A DNA stretch of 52,050 nucleotides from an uncultured Oscillospiraceae bacterium. GTDB taxonomy: Bacteria > Bacillota > Clostridia > Oscillospirales > Acutalibacteraceae. The stretch covers positions 1 to 52,050 of the forward strand of contig URGJ01000010.1 of the NCBI GenBank assembly GCA_900547445.1, in the 5' to 3' direction. A program made the translations under genes and the position numbers. Under the pieces are notes generated by a model. The model saw only the letters and a program-made list of their open reading frames with translations, searched no databases and was not told where the DNA came from. Shown one piece after another: positions 16,906-26,182 of this stretch (positions are counted from its first letter, which is position 1; every line of letters begins with the position of its first letter).

Positions 16906-17133
16906 ATGAAAAACCTGAACAGTATCAATGTAGGGGAATATGCTGAAATAGCAGAACTTCTCACGGCAGGCAGTATGCGCCGGCGCCTGCTTGATATAGG
17001 CCTTACGCCCGACACGGTAATAGAATGTGTCGGAAAAAGCCCCGCGGGCGACCCCAAAGCTTTCTTGATCCGCGGCGCCGTAATTGCAATACGCTCCGGC
17101 GACTGCAAGGAAATACTTATCAAAGACCGATAA
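16906..17133 (+). CDS. feoA: FeoA-type ferrous iron transport protein
   Basis: The 75-residue SH3-like protein shows MRRRLLDIGLTPDTVIECVGKSPAGDP and the closing GAVIAIRSGDCKEI, as in FeoA. FeoA supports FeoB, the ferrous iron permease. It is a single gene here, about 10 kb from feoB (27610), whereas the two are usually adjacent. GGGGCGGGG-like sequence precedes the ATG. Function in iron uptake is inferred from the family. Confidence 0.85.
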   Translation: MKNLNSINVGEYAEIAELLTAGSMRRRLLDIGLTPDTVIECVGKSPAGDPKAFLIRGAVIAIRSGDCKEILIKDR

Positions 17134-17166
17134 AAAATAAAGCCCTCGGTTTTTGACCGAAGGCTT
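17131..17166 (-). terminator. Terminator closing the murC-to-PPTase minus operon
   Basis: AAGCCTTCGG and CCGAGGGCTT pair around TCAAAAA with one mismatch; on the minus strand TTATTTTTTA follows. It may also stop the convergent feoA transcript. Confidence 0.65.
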
Positions 17167-17194
17167 CAGTATGAAAACAGGGACTGTTTTATAA

Positions 17195-17773
17195 TTACCG
17201 ATTTATCTTTTCCGCTGCGGAAATTATATATTCGTCCGATTTATCGGTTGTAAAGCGAAAGCCGTCATAGAAATTTAAAAGTGAAAAACCGCAGGTCACA
17301 AGCTCTGTTTTTGCCGCGTCGGCAAGTATGCCGCCCTTTGCCTTTATATACGCTTCTTTTCTTGTCCATAGGGTATAAAAACGGTCTTCTGAATCTTTTC
17401 TGTTTATATATTCGCTTTCAATAGGGGTAAAAAGCATATACTTTTCCCGCTTTTTAAAGCCGCCCATACTCTCTATATCGACCCCGACGGGCAAATCCGC
17501 AACCGCACAGACCGCATAATCCCCCGAATGGGAAATACTTATAAAACAAAAATCAAGGACAGGCCGTCCGTTTTCGTTAAAGCCGAGTTTAAAATCTTCC
17601 CTGCCGTACCTCTCTTTTATCATTTTTTTCAGTAATAGCCGACCCGCAAGAGTTCGCTTTTTATCGTCGGGGCGGCAATTTTTTATTTTTTCGGCGGTTT
17701 CGGGAAAAAATTCTGCTGTTTCGGAATACTCCTTTTCCGATATGGCGCGGATATTCATTTTCTCAATTATCAT
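17195..17773 (-). CDS. Sfp-type 4'-phosphopantetheinyl transferase
   Basis: The 192-residue product has the family motifs SISHSGDYAVCAV, GVDIE and FYTLWTRKEAYIKAKG, whose Asp-Glu and the WxxKEA Glu bind the metal. It moves the phosphopantetheine arm of CoA onto carrier-protein serines. It is coupled to the preceding lipoprotein gene by a four-base overlap and ends at a terminator. No NRPS or PKS genes are in the window, so the target may be the fatty-acid acyl carrier protein or a remote cluster. Confidence 0.88.
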   Translation of the reverse strand: MIIEKMNIRAISEKEYSETAEFFPETAEKIKNCRPDDKKRTLAGRLLLKKMIKERYGREDFKLGFNENGRPVLDFCFISISHSGDYAVCAVADLPVGVDIESMGGFKKREKYMLFTPIESEYINRKDSEDRFYTLWTRKEAYIKAKGGILADAAKTELVTCGFSLLNFYDGFRFTTDKSDEYIISAAEKINR

Positions 17774-18795
17774 TTTGAAATATCGGCATTTACATAAAGA
17801 AAGTCAAGGACCTTTTCGTTTACCGCAAGGTATTCAAAATAATAATCCCCGTAAAATTTCTTAATTTTATCCACGGATACTCCGTCGTAGTCCTTAACAG
17901 TTTCATTAATCTGATACTGTATATCCTTGTCGGTAAGACCTATCTTCTCCTTGTCAAGTACCGCGTAAAGCACCATTTGCTCCTTCATCAATGGCTTTAT
18001 CTGCTCGTCGGTAATGCTTGATTTGAAATCCTCCTCGGTCTGATTGTTGTAGCTTAAATAGGTTGCAAGGTCAATTCCGTACTGACCTTGAATATTAGTG
18101 TCGAACATATTTTTATAAGCGTTATAAATCGTCTCGGCATCCTTTTGGGGATAGTCTTTGATTTCGGAATTTTCCAAAACCCTGTCAAGCAGATAGTCCT
18201 TTGCCGCGCGTTCGGTCACATCAGCCTTGTAGGCTTCAAGAGAATCAAAATCAAGCTCTTTATAATACTCTTCGGGTTTTCTTTCCTCATCGGTCTTTAC
18301 ATAGTTTATCTTAACGGTAAATACCACCGCTTTTCCCGCAAGGTCGGTGCTCTGATAGTCCTCGGGGAAGGTGAGGTTGAGATCAACTGTATCGCCGATT
18401 TTTTTGCCGATAAGCCCGTCTTCAAAACCATCAATAAAGGAACCTGAGCCGATGGTCAAATTGTAACCCTGAGCCGTGCCGCCGTCGAACGCCACGCCGT
18501 CCTTTTTGCCCTCATAATCAATATTTGCGGTATCGCCGCTTGCTACCGTACCCTCGGTCTTTTTAACATACAAATCGTTAATTGAAACATCGGAGGAAAC
18601 AGTATTATTGTAATATTCCTTAAAACCGTCCGATTTTGTATCGACAGCAATATTTTTATAATCGCCGAGCTTTATATACTTTGAAAGCTTATCGTTGTAA
18701 AGTACTCTCGCGCCATTTTTTCCGCAGCCCGCAAACATTACCGCCGTTAATACTGCGAGCATCACGCTTATTATCCGTTTCATTTGTTTAGACAT
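17770..18795 (-). CDS. Trigger-factor-like FKBP peptidyl-prolyl isomerase lipoprotein
   Basis: The 341-residue product begins with a lipoprotein signal ending FAGC (about Cys24). An FKBP-type domain follows (about residues 85-170: GDTANIDYEGKKDG, FIDGFEDGLIGKKIGDTVDL, VFTVKINYVK). A helical C-terminal part resembles the trigger factor substrate-binding region. Such proteins fold secreted polypeptides outside the membrane, like PrsA. AAGGAGAG lies 7 bases before the ATG at 18795, which is inside the end of prfB. Confidence 0.87.
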   Translation of the reverse strand: MSKQMKRIISVMLAVLTAVMFAGCGKNGARVLYNDKLSKYIKLGDYKNIAVDTKSDGFKEYYNNTVSSDVSINDLYVKKTEGTVASGDTANIDYEGKKDGVAFDGGTAQGYNLTIGSGSFIDGFEDGLIGKKIGDTVDLNLTFPEDYQSTDLAGKAVVFTVKINYVKTDEERKPEEYYKELDFDSLEAYKADVTERAAKDYLLDRVLENSEIKDYPQKDAETIYNAYKNMFDTNIQGQYGIDLATYLSYNNQTEEDFKSSITDEQIKPLMKEQMVLYAVLDKEKIGLTDKDIQYQINETVKDYDGVSVDKIKKFYGDYYFEYLAVNEKVLDFLYVNADISK

Positions 18796-19909
18796 TTTGT
18801 AACTCTCCTTTTGAGGAAGCCTTTAAATAGGCGTTGATAAAGCCGTCCAAATCTCCGTCCATAACGCCGTTTATATTGCCCGATTCAAAGCCCGTACGGT
18901 GGTCTTTTGCAAGGGTATACGGCATAAATACATAAGAGCGTATCTGCGAGCCCCAGGCGATTTCCTTTTGAACGCCCTTTATATCCTCGATTTTTTCAAG
19001 ATGCTCCCGTTCCTTAATTTCAAGCAGCTTCGATTTTAACATCTTCATCGCCTGCTCGCGGTTCTGGAACTGACTGCGCTCATTCTGACAGGCGACCACA
19101 ATCCCTGTCGGAATATGGGTAAGGCGCACCGCAGACGAGGTCTTGTTAATGTGCTGACCGCCCGCGCCTGAGGAACGGAAAACGTCCATTTTTATGTCCT
19201 CTTCGCGGATTTCGATATCAGCGTCATCGCTGATTTCGGGCATTACCTCAAGTGAAGCAAATGAGGTGTGTCGCCTACCCGACGCGTCAAAGGGCGATAC
19301 CCTTACAAGGCGGTGCACGCCCGATTCGCTTTTAAGATAGCCGTAGGCGTTATCCCCCTCGATAAGCATTACCGCGCTTTTAAGCCCCGCCTCGTCGCCG
19401 TCGAGAAAGTCAAGCAGCTGCACCTTAAAGCCGTGCCGTTCGCTCCAGCGTGTATACATACGCACAAGCATTGACACCCAATCCATAGCCTCGGTTCCGC
19501 CCGCGCCCGCGTGAAAGGTTAGAATCGCGTTGTTATTATCATATTCACCTGTAAGCAGGGTTTGCAGTCTTTGAGAGGCAAGCCCGCTTTCAAACTCGTC
19601 AAGTGAAGCGGTGATTTCCTCAACAAGGGATAAATCCCCTTCCTCGTCCCCCATTTCAATCAAAACAAGTAAATCGTCATAGGACGAGCAAAGCTTATCG
19701 TATGACTCCACCGTGTTTTTAAGCTTGCCTGTTTTTTGCAGAATCTTCTGCGAATTTTCGGTATCGTCCCAAAAGCCGGGGGCGGCGGCTTTAAGCTCCA
19801 ATTCGTCAATTTCCTTTTTCAGTCTGTCATAGCCTATCGCGTCCTTAAGGTCTCGAAGCTCTGCTTCATTTCCCTCAAGACGAAGCTTTAACTGCTCAAA
19901 TTCTAGCAT
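18788..19909 (-). CDS. prfB: Peptide chain release factor 2, single open frame
   Basis: The 373-residue product has SPFDASGRRHTS (205-216; SPF reads UGA/UAA stop codons) and the catalytic GGQ at 250-252. In many bacteria prfB needs a +1 frameshift at an internal UGA near codon 25. Here the frame runs uninterrupted from the ATG (AGGAGGAG upstream) through LRDLKDAIGYDRLKK, so autoregulation by frameshifting is absent. It overlaps prmA upstream and the lipoprotein gene downstream. Confidence 0.95.
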   Translation of the reverse strand: MLEFEQLKLRLEGNEAELRDLKDAIGYDRLKKEIDELELKAAAPGFWDDTENSQKILQKTGKLKNTVESYDKLCSSYDDLLVLIEMGDEEGDLSLVEEITASLDEFESGLASQRLQTLLTGEYDNNNAILTFHAGAGGTEAMDWVSMLVRMYTRWSERHGFKVQLLDFLDGDEAGLKSAVMLIEGDNAYGYLKSESGVHRLVRVSPFDASGRRHTSFASLEVMPEISDDADIEIREEDIKMDVFRSSGAGGQHINKTSSAVRLTHIPTGIVVACQNERSQFQNREQAMKMLKSKLLEIKEREHLEKIEDIKGVQKEIAWGSQIRSYVFMPYTLAKDHRTGFESGNINGVMDGDLDGFINAYLKASSKGELQNV

Positions 19910-20834
19910 TGTTCTCCTCCTGTTTCAGCGCGAAAGCGCACCAGTTGTCCTTATACCGCTTTTCGGTAACGGTAAAGCCCTGCATTTTAGCGGCGGCAAG
20001 CACATCATTTTCCCTTAAATCAATTATTCCCGAAACAATCAACACGCCGTCCTCTTCCATATAATTTTTAACATTTTGGAGAAGTCTTATAACCACATCC
20101 GCCACGATATTAGCGCATACAACCGAGTATTTTCCCGTCACCTTTTCGGCAAGGTCGCCGACTATAAACTCGGTTTTATCGGTAACGCCGTTAATCTCGG
20201 CGTTTTCCCTTGCGGTCTTGACCGACTGTGCGTCAATATCGACGCCGACCGCAGTTTTTGCTCCCAAAAGCACCGAAGCGACCGCTAAAATTCCGCTCCC
20301 ACAGCCTATATCAAGCATTTCGGTACTGTCTGTAACATAATTTTGAAGCATATCAAGGCACAGCGAGGTAGTCGCGTGGGTTCCCGTTCCGAACGCCGCG
20401 CCCGGGTCAATGTGCAGGATAGTGCGGTTATCTTTATTATCGTACTTTTCCCAGCTCGGCACAACGGCCAATCTTTTCCCGATTTCGGTCGCGTGGAAAT
20501 ACTTTTTCCAGTTCTCGTTCCAGTCGGAATCGTTTACTCCGACGGCCTCTGCCTTATAGCCTATACCCGTGGCGGTAAGCCGCTCCTTTAAAAATTCCAG
20601 CGCCTCGGCGGCGTTGTCGCACTCCGAGATATAGATGTGAATAATCGAGGTGTCCCTGTCCTTGGCGATTAAATCCTCGTCAATCAAATCAATGTGCGCG
20701 ATTTCCTCAGCGCCCTGTTCAAGGTCGGAATAATCCTCAATATAAATTCCGTAGGGTACGGTCATATTGGCTATCGCCGCCGCGGCGTCGGTATCCTTCT
20801 GAGCGACAGCAACCGTAATTTCAGTCCAGTTCAT
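19896..20834 (-). CDS. prmA: Ribosomal protein L11 methyltransferase
   Basis: The 312-residue SAM-dependent methyltransferase has an N-terminal substrate-recognition domain, then HIDPGAAFGTGTHATTSLCL, LDIGCGSGILAVAS (SAM site) and CANIVADV. It methylates lysines and the N-terminus of L11. The start at 20834 (MNWTE) has GGAGTG before it; the longer open frame from 20939 lacks family similarity. It overlaps prfB by 14 bases. Confidence 0.92.
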   Translation of the reverse strand: MNWTEITVAVAQKDTDAAAAIANMTVPYGIYIEDYSDLEQGAEEIAHIDLIDEDLIAKDRDTSIIHIYISECDNAAEALEFLKERLTATGIGYKAEAVGVNDSDWNENWKKYFHATEIGKRLAVVPSWEKYDNKDNRTILHIDPGAAFGTGTHATTSLCLDMLQNYVTDSTEMLDIGCGSGILAVASVLLGAKTAVGVDIDAQSVKTARENAEINGVTDKTEFIVGDLAEKVTGKYSVVCANIVADVVIRLLQNVKNYMEEDGVLIVSGIIDLRENDVLAAAKMQGFTVTEKRYKDNWCAFALKQEENNARI

Positions 20835-20901
20835 ACATTCACTCCGAAAATTAATATTCAAATTATTATACCATCTTTCATAATGAAAGAAAAGGATTAT
20901 T

Positions 20902-22041
20902 TTATCTAAAGAAACTCTCAATTTCACGCCTGTCGGCAACTACCGTTCCTTGAACCATACAGTTTCTGCCACCGCCACGGACAGAAAAGCGTTCTTTAAA
21001 GCTCTTGAAAAACAAATCAAGCGCTGTTTCCCCGCCGCAGATTGCAAAGGAATAATTGCCCTCTTTACCCGAGAAAACTGCACATATGCCGCCGCTTTTC
21101 TTATATAGCGCGTCGGTGAAAAGCTGTAACTCCTTAATATCGAGGTTTTCTTCAAAAAGCGCTGTTTTATCGCTTCCCGGCGCAAAATTCTTTGCTTTCT
21201 CCTCAATAAGCCGCTTTTTGAGATGGGATATTTGAAATTTAAGCTCGCGGTTTTCGTCATTTAGCCTGTCCACAGCCGAGGCGGCTTCGTTCTGCTTTAC
21301 AGAAAGTAAATTTGAAATTTTTTGCACATTAAAATACTTATTGTTATAATCGCCGAGCGCGTCCCGACCGCATTTAATAAAAATACGCACACCGCCCTTG
21401 TTTTTAAAGGAATCTAAAATTTTAATAAGCCCGATTTCGCCTGTCCTTTTAACGTGGGGCGCACAGCAGGCGCAAAGGTCATAGCCCTCAATATCCACTA
21501 TCCGTACATTTTCGGTAAGCTCTAATTTACTGCGGTATTCTAAGTCTTTTAGCTCCTTTTCATCGGGATAATACGCCCTTATCGGGACATTCTCCCACAC
21601 CGCTTTATTCGCGAGCCGTTCAACCTCCGAAAGCTGTTCTCTTGACAAAGGTCCGTCAAAATCGACCATCATTTCCGCTCCCAGATGAAAGCCGACATTA
21701 TTAAGCCCGTAAAGCCTATGTACAATTCCCGAGACTATATGCTCGCCCGAATGGTTTTGCATATTGCGAAAACGCCTGTCCCAATTTAGGGTACAAGCGT
21801 ATTCTTCACCGATATTAAGCGGGCGGTCGGTGAAGTGGATTATCTCATTATTTATAATCTGAACGTCCAAAACCGCCGCCTCGCCTATACTCCCTCGGTC
21901 TGACTCCTGCCCGCCGCCCTCGGGAAAAAAGGCGGTTTTATTTAGTATTACGGCATAATTCTCTCCTGATTTTTCGCAGGATAAAACTTTTGTGGAAAAC
22001 TCCTTTAAATGAGAATCCTTATCGTAAAGCTTTTCGGTCAT
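20902..22041 (-). CDS. Alanyl-tRNA editing protein (AlaX type) with DHHA1 domain
   Basis: The 379-residue product resembles the editing half of alanyl-tRNA synthetase: FPEGGGQ (40-45), HSGEH (His97, His101) and the zinc motif Cys192-x3-His196. After a coiled-coil linker (about 240-285) comes a DHHA1-like C-terminal domain rich in Gly (SVRGGGRNCMVQG). Such proteins hydrolyse Ser- or Gly-tRNA(Ala) in trans. It overlaps murC by 23 bases. Confidence 0.9.
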   Translation of the reverse strand: MTEKLYDKDSHLKEFSTKVLSCEKSGENYAVILNKTAFFPEGGGQESDRGSIGEAAVLDVQIINNEIIHFTDRPLNIGEEYACTLNWDRRFRNMQNHSGEHIVSGIVHRLYGLNNVGFHLGAEMMVDFDGPLSREQLSEVERLANKAVWENVPIRAYYPDEKELKDLEYRSKLELTENVRIVDIEGYDLCACCAPHVKRTGEIGLIKILDSFKNKGGVRIFIKCGRDALGDYNNKYFNVQKISNLLSVKQNEAASAVDRLNDENRELKFQISHLKKRLIEEKAKNFAPGSDKTALFEENLDIKELQLFTDALYKKSGGICAVFSGKEGNYSFAICGGETALDLFFKSFKERFSVRGGGRNCMVQGTVVADRREIESFFR

Positions 22042-23413
22042 TTTTAAGTTTCTCCTGTATGATATGTGCCGCCTTATAAATATCTCCGCCGCCCATTGTT
22101 ATTACGATATCGCCCTTTTCGGCGGTTTTAATCGCGTTGTCGGCAATATTTTCAAATCCGTCCACCACAACCGCGTCGGGTAGCTTATCCGCCAAATCCT
22201 CGGAGGAAATGCCGTAGGTGTTCTTTTCACGGGAGCCCATTATGGGGGTTAAAATAACCTTGTCTGCAACAGAAAGCGCGTCAATAAAATCCTCCTTTAA
22301 AAGGGCGGTGCGCGAAAAGGTAAAGGGTTGAAAAACAACTATAACGCGGTTGTAGTCAAGCTCCTTTGCCGCGGTTAAGGTCGCCTTAATCTCGGTCGGG
22401 TGGTGAGCGTAATCGTCGGCTAAAACAAAGCCGCCGTATTCGCCCAAAAATTCAAACCGCCTGCCCGCGCCCGTGAATTTTTCTATTGCGTCCTTAATGC
22501 CGTCAGCCGAAACACCCATATCAAAGCAGACCGCAAAGGCGGCAAGGCCATTTAAAACATTGTGTCTGCCCGGGATATGCATTTGTATATTGATGATTTT
22601 ATCGCCGTTTTTAATAACGTCGAACGAAAATCCGTATTTCCCGCCCTTTATATTCTCGGCGCGGTAGTCGTTATTTTCATTAAAACCGAAGGTCACGGTT
22701 TTAGCGGTAATATCCTCTGCCGCCTTGTGCGCCAAAGCGTCATCACCGTTAATATAGGCGGTTTTAGCCATTTTAAGGAACTTATGGAAAGATAGCGTAA
22801 GGTTTTCCATTGTCTTAAAATAATCAAGGTGGTCGTTGTCGATATTAAGCAGTACCGCAACATCGGGGGACAGCTGTAAAAAGGTATCGACAAACTCACA
22901 GGACTCGCAAACCATAGTCTCCGACTTGCCGGAAATTCCGTTTGAATTGATAAGCGGTAGCTTGCCGCCGATGACCGCCGTAGGATCCTGCTTGTTTAAT
23001 ATTAAAATTTGTGTTATCATAGAGGTAACGGTGGTTTTGCCATGGGTGCCGCAAACGCCTATCACATTATCAAAATGTCTTGTCAGCGCCCCTAACATAT
23101 GTGAACGCTCCATTGTCGGTATTCCCTTTTCGCGCGCGGCTTTAAGCTCCGGGTTATCGGCGGATATAGCCGCGGAATACACCACAAGCTCGGCGCCTTC
23201 AATATTTTCCGCCCTGTGCCCCATAAATACGGGGATACCGAGCTTTTTAACACGGGCAAGCGGGTCGCTCTCGTTATTGTCCGACCCCGTTAAGTAATAT
23301 CCCTTGCCGTGGAGTATTTCAGCAAGCGGACACATACCGCTTCCGCCTATGCCTATCATATGAATATGCTTTACGCCCTCTATTATTTTATCCTCTTCAC
23401 GAAACTGTTTCAT
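22019..23413 (-). CDS. murC: UDP-N-acetylmuramate--L-alanine ligase
   Basis: The 464-residue product has all Mur ligase parts: the N-terminal Rossmann domain (HMIGIGGSGM), the ATP loop GTHGKTT (122-128), the LNIDNDHLDYF region and the C-terminal domain with DDYAHHPTE. It adds the first amino acid of the peptidoglycan stem in the cytoplasm. GGGAG precedes the ATG. It is first in the minus operon that runs to the PPTase and diverges from cca. Confidence 0.95.
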   Translation of the reverse strand: MKQFREEDKIIEGVKHIHMIGIGGSGMCPLAEILHGKGYYLTGSDNNESDPLARVKKLGIPVFMGHRAENIEGAELVVYSAAISADNPELKAAREKGIPTMERSHMLGALTRHFDNVIGVCGTHGKTTVTSMITQILILNKQDPTAVIGGKLPLINSNGISGKSETMVCESCEFVDTFLQLSPDVAVLLNIDNDHLDYFKTMENLTLSFHKFLKMAKTAYINGDDALAHKAAEDITAKTVTFGFNENNDYRAENIKGGKYGFSFDVIKNGDKIINIQMHIPGRHNVLNGLAAFAVCFDMGVSADGIKDAIEKFTGAGRRFEFLGEYGGFVLADDYAHHPTEIKATLTAAKELDYNRVIVVFQPFTFSRTALLKEDFIDALSVADKVILTPIMGSREKNTYGISSEDLADKLPDAVVVDGFENIADNAIKTAEKGDIVITMGGGDIYKAAHIIQEKLKNDRKALR

Positions 23414-23502
23414 AAAGAATCTCCCATCAAATTGTTCTTACCTACTATTATATTGCCAAACTGCAAAAAAATAAACCCCTTTTTGACGAAAGAAGGAAAA
23501 AT

Positions 23503-24669
23503 ATGCTTTTTATACCTCCGGAAATTCAATTTATCATCGAAAGGCTCCAAAAAAACGGCTTTGAAGCCTACCTTGTCGGCGGCTGTGTGCGGGATATGCT
23601 TATGGACATTACCCCGCACGATTACGACATAACTACCTCCGCTTCACCCGAAATTATCCTTTCGCTTTTTGAGAAGACCGTCCCCACAGGCATTAAGCAC
23701 GGCACGGTTACGGTAATAAACGGCGGTTTTGCCGCCGAGGTTACAACCTACCGCACAGACGGCGAATACTCCGATCACAGGCGGCCCGAAAGGGTAACCT
23801 TTGTAAAAAGCCTTAAAGAGGACCTTGCCCGCCGCGATTTTACGATAAACGCGATAGCATATAATGAAAATGAGGGTATCAAGGACTTTTTCGGCGGAAG
23901 AGAAGATATAAAGAACAAAATTCTCCGCGCGGTAGGAGAGCCGAAAAAGCGCTTTTGCGAGGACGCGCTCAGAATATTACGCCTATTCCGTTTCGCCTCG
24001 GTTTTAGGCTTTAAGCCTGAAACAGAAACCCTTAAAGCCGCCCTTAATTGCGCACCCTTACTTGAAAGCATATCGGCAGAGCGTATTTCTTCAGAGCTGA
24101 GAAAAGCGGTAAACGGTAATAATCCGGAAGCGCTTAAACCGCTTACCGATATAAACGGACTCAAATTTATCGGGATAAAAAATCCCGATTACTCAAAAAT
24201 TCTTCCTCTTCAAAGCGCGGGGCTTGCCCTTTTCGGCTTTTTGTATTCTTCCGCCGACGATTTAACAGCGGCTTTAGGCTTTTTAAAGCCCTCCAACAAG
24301 GAAAAAAAGCTTGCCGATAATATTTCAGCCCTTTTGTCTCTCCCCATTCCGCAAAGCAAGGCGGAAATTAAAGAAATGTTATTTAGAACCGACCTTATTT
24401 CGGTGGAAAAATATCTTTGTTTTAAAAAATTCTATTTCGGCAGGTATACCGAAAACGCACAATCTATGCTACGCGAGATTTTGGAAAACGGCGAGCCGTA
24501 CAGAATTTCCGACCTTAAAATCGGCGGGAGAAGTCTTATAAAGCTTGGTATCAGGGGAGAAAAAGTAGGCGAAACGCTCGAATATTTGCGGCAATGCGTG
24601 ACTGCCGACCCAACGCTTAACCGCCGAGAAATATTGCTTCAAATATCCGAAGAATTTAACCGTAACTAA
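23503..24669 (+). CDS. cca: CCA-adding tRNA nucleotidyltransferase
   Basis: The 388-residue class II nucleotidyltransferase has LVGGCVRDMLM (24-34), the catalytic DYDITTS (Asp pair), RRDFTINAIAYN and the RRxxR-type ALRILRLFRFAS motif. It builds or repairs the 3' CCA end of tRNAs. AAGGA precedes the ATG. It ends at a strong terminator ahead of the dipicolinate genes. Confidence 0.93.
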   Translation: MLFIPPEIQFIIERLQKNGFEAYLVGGCVRDMLMDITPHDYDITTSASPEIILSLFEKTVPTGIKHGTVTVINGGFAAEVTTYRTDGEYSDHRRPERVTFVKSLKEDLARRDFTINAIAYNENEGIKDFFGGREDIKNKILRAVGEPKKRFCEDALRILRLFRFASVLGFKPETETLKAALNCAPLLESISAERISSELRKAVNGNNPEALKPLTDINGLKFIGIKNPDYSKILPLQSAGLALFGFLYSSADDLTAALGFLKPSNKEKKLADNISALLSLPIPQSKAEIKEMLFRTDLISVEKYLCFKKFYFGRYTENAQSMLREILENGEPYRISDLKIGGRSLIKLGIRGEKVGETLEYLRQCVTADPTLNRREILLQISEEFNRN

Positions 24670-24677
24670 ATACACAT

Positions 24678-24721
24678 AAGCGCCATAAACTGTAATATAC
24701 AGTACGGCGCTTATTTTTTTT
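24678..24721 (+). terminator. Rho-independent terminator after cca
   Basis: AAGCGCC pairs with GGCGCTT, with an inner ACTGT/ACAGT stem, followed by ATTTTTTTT. Confidence 0.88.
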
Positions 24722-24727
24722 ACAGAG

Positions 24728-25534
24728 ATGATGAGTATGAAAAGAATTACCGTGATAGGCGGCGATAAACGTCTTAAAACCGCCGTAAAGGTACTTTGCG
24801 AAAAGGGTTTTACGGTCAACACCGTGGGGCTTTATGACGATGAAAACGGAAATATCGCCGACGGCGATGTTTTACTGCTGCCTGTTCCTACAACAAAGGA
24901 CGGCGAATCCGTCTTTGCCCCGTTTGCAAAGCGCAAAATCTATCTTTCGGAGGTAGCCGATAAAGCGGATAACCGTCTGTTGCTTACCTGTAATTACAGC
25001 TTCAGCGGCAAAAACTGCATAGATTACGGAAAGCTTGACAGCTATTCGCTCTTAAACGCCGTTCCGACCGCCGAGGGGGCAATAAAGCTTGCGATTGAAA
25101 ACACCTCGTTCACGCTTTGGCAAAGCCGCGTGCTTGTGATAGGCTTCGGCAGGGTAGGAAAGGTTTTGGCAGACAGGCTGAAAGCCCTCGGCGCATATGT
25201 AACCGTAAGCGCGAGGAAACCCGCCGACTTTGCGCTTATTAAGGCCTTAGGTTATGACACCATAGAAACTAAAACGGTAAGCGACTCACTTTCCGATTAC
25301 GATATTGTTTTTAACACGGTCGATGTAAAGGTAATTGACGAAAAAGCCTTTGAAAACTGTACTGTAAGACTCTTGATAGATTTGTCTTCGGCGGGCGGCT
25401 TTGATCTTTCACATGCCAGAGACTGCGGTATTCAAGCCCTTAAAGCTCCGGGACTTCCCGGTATCATCGCGCCTCTTACCGCGGGGAAAATTCTGGCGGA
25501 AACCGTAACAGAAATACTTAGCTCGTATATTTAA
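24728..25534 (+). CDS. dpaA: Dipicolinate synthase subunit A
   Basis: The product has about 268 residues (an ATG at 24737 giving MKRITVIGGDKR is an alternative start). It has an N-terminal SpoVFA-type part (GGDKRLKTAVKVL), then a NAD-binding fold (VLVIGFGRVGKVLADRL), and APGLPGIIAPLTAGKI near the end. With DpaB it makes dipicolinic acid, the calcium chelator of the spore core, in the mother cell. This is direct evidence for sporulation ability. A sporulation sigma-K type promoter may start the unit but was not clearly found in the short gap after the terminator. Confidence 0.9.
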   Translation: MMSMKRITVIGGDKRLKTAVKVLCEKGFTVNTVGLYDDENGNIADGDVLLLPVPTTKDGESVFAPFAKRKIYLSEVADKADNRLLLTCNYSFSGKNCIDYGKLDSYSLLNAVPTAEGAIKLAIENTSFTLWQSRVLVIGFGRVGKVLADRLKALGAYVTVSARKPADFALIKALGYDTIETKTVSDSLSDYDIVFNTVDVKVIDEKAFENCTVRLLIDLSSAGGFDLSHARDCGIQALKAPGLPGIIAPLTAGKILAETVTEILSSYI

Positions 25535-25565
25535 AAATTCACACATTTAAAAAGAGGAGAACTTT

Positions 25566-26138
25566 ATGAAAGACATTACACTCGGATATGCGTTCTGCGG
25601 TTCTTTCTGCACCATAAAGAAATCCCTCGCCGCACTTAAAGTGCTTGCCGACGAGGGGTATAAAATAAGACCGATAATGTCGCAGATTGTTTATAACACC
25701 GACACGCGTTTCGGAAAAGCGGAGGATTTAATACGCGAGGTAGAGGAACTCTGCGGCGAGAAGATTATCCACGATATTACCTCCGCCGAACCGATAGGTC
25801 CTAAAAATCTGCTTGATATGATAGTTGTTTCCCCCTGCACGGGAAACACGGCGGCAAAAATTGCTTTGGGTATTACCGACACGCCCGTTACAATGGCGGT
25901 AAAGGCAAGTCTTAGAAACAATAAACCTGTTGTCCTTGCCATAGCCACAAACGACGCGCTGGGCGCTTCTGCTAAAAATTTAGGGCTTCTGCATAACACC
26001 TCGAATATCTATTTTGTCCCCTACCGTCAGGACGATCCGTTGGGCAAAAATAATTCGTTAGTATGTAATTTTTCACTTATCCCCCAAACAGTCGAAAAAG
26101 CCTTAAAAGGCGAACAGATACAGCCGATTTTGATTTAG
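25566..26138 (+). CDS. dpaB: Dipicolinate synthase subunit B (flavoprotein)
   Basis: The 190-residue flavoprotein-fold product has GYAFCGSFCTIKK, VVSPCTGNTAAKIALGI and VPYRQDDPLGKNNSLV, typical of SpoVFB. It is the partner of DpaA, 31 bases downstream with a good AGAGGAG site. The pair is co-expressed late in sporulation in known spore formers. Confidence 0.92.
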   Translation: MKDITLGYAFCGSFCTIKKSLAALKVLADEGYKIRPIMSQIVYNTDTRFGKAEDLIREVEELCGEKIIHDITSAEPIGPKNLLDMIVVSPCTGNTAAKIALGITDTPVTMAVKASLRNNKPVVLAIATNDALGASAKNLGLLHNTSNIYFVPYRQDDPLGKNNSLVCNFSLIPQTVEKALKGEQIQPILI

Positions 26139-26149
26139 CGATTAGGAAA

Positions 26150-26178
26150 GATAACGGACGGACGAAAACGCCCGTCCG
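26150..26178. terminator. GC-rich hairpin between convergent genes
   Basis: GGACGG-A-CG and CG-C-CCGTCC pair around AAAA between dpaB and the convergent oxidoreductase gene. It lacks a clear T-run on either side. Confidence 0.45.
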
Positions 26179-26182
26179 CCGT

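Noticed and set aside
18788..19909. Programmed +1 frameshift in prfB
   Set aside because: The frame is continuous from a well-placed ATG through the region where the internal UGA would be.
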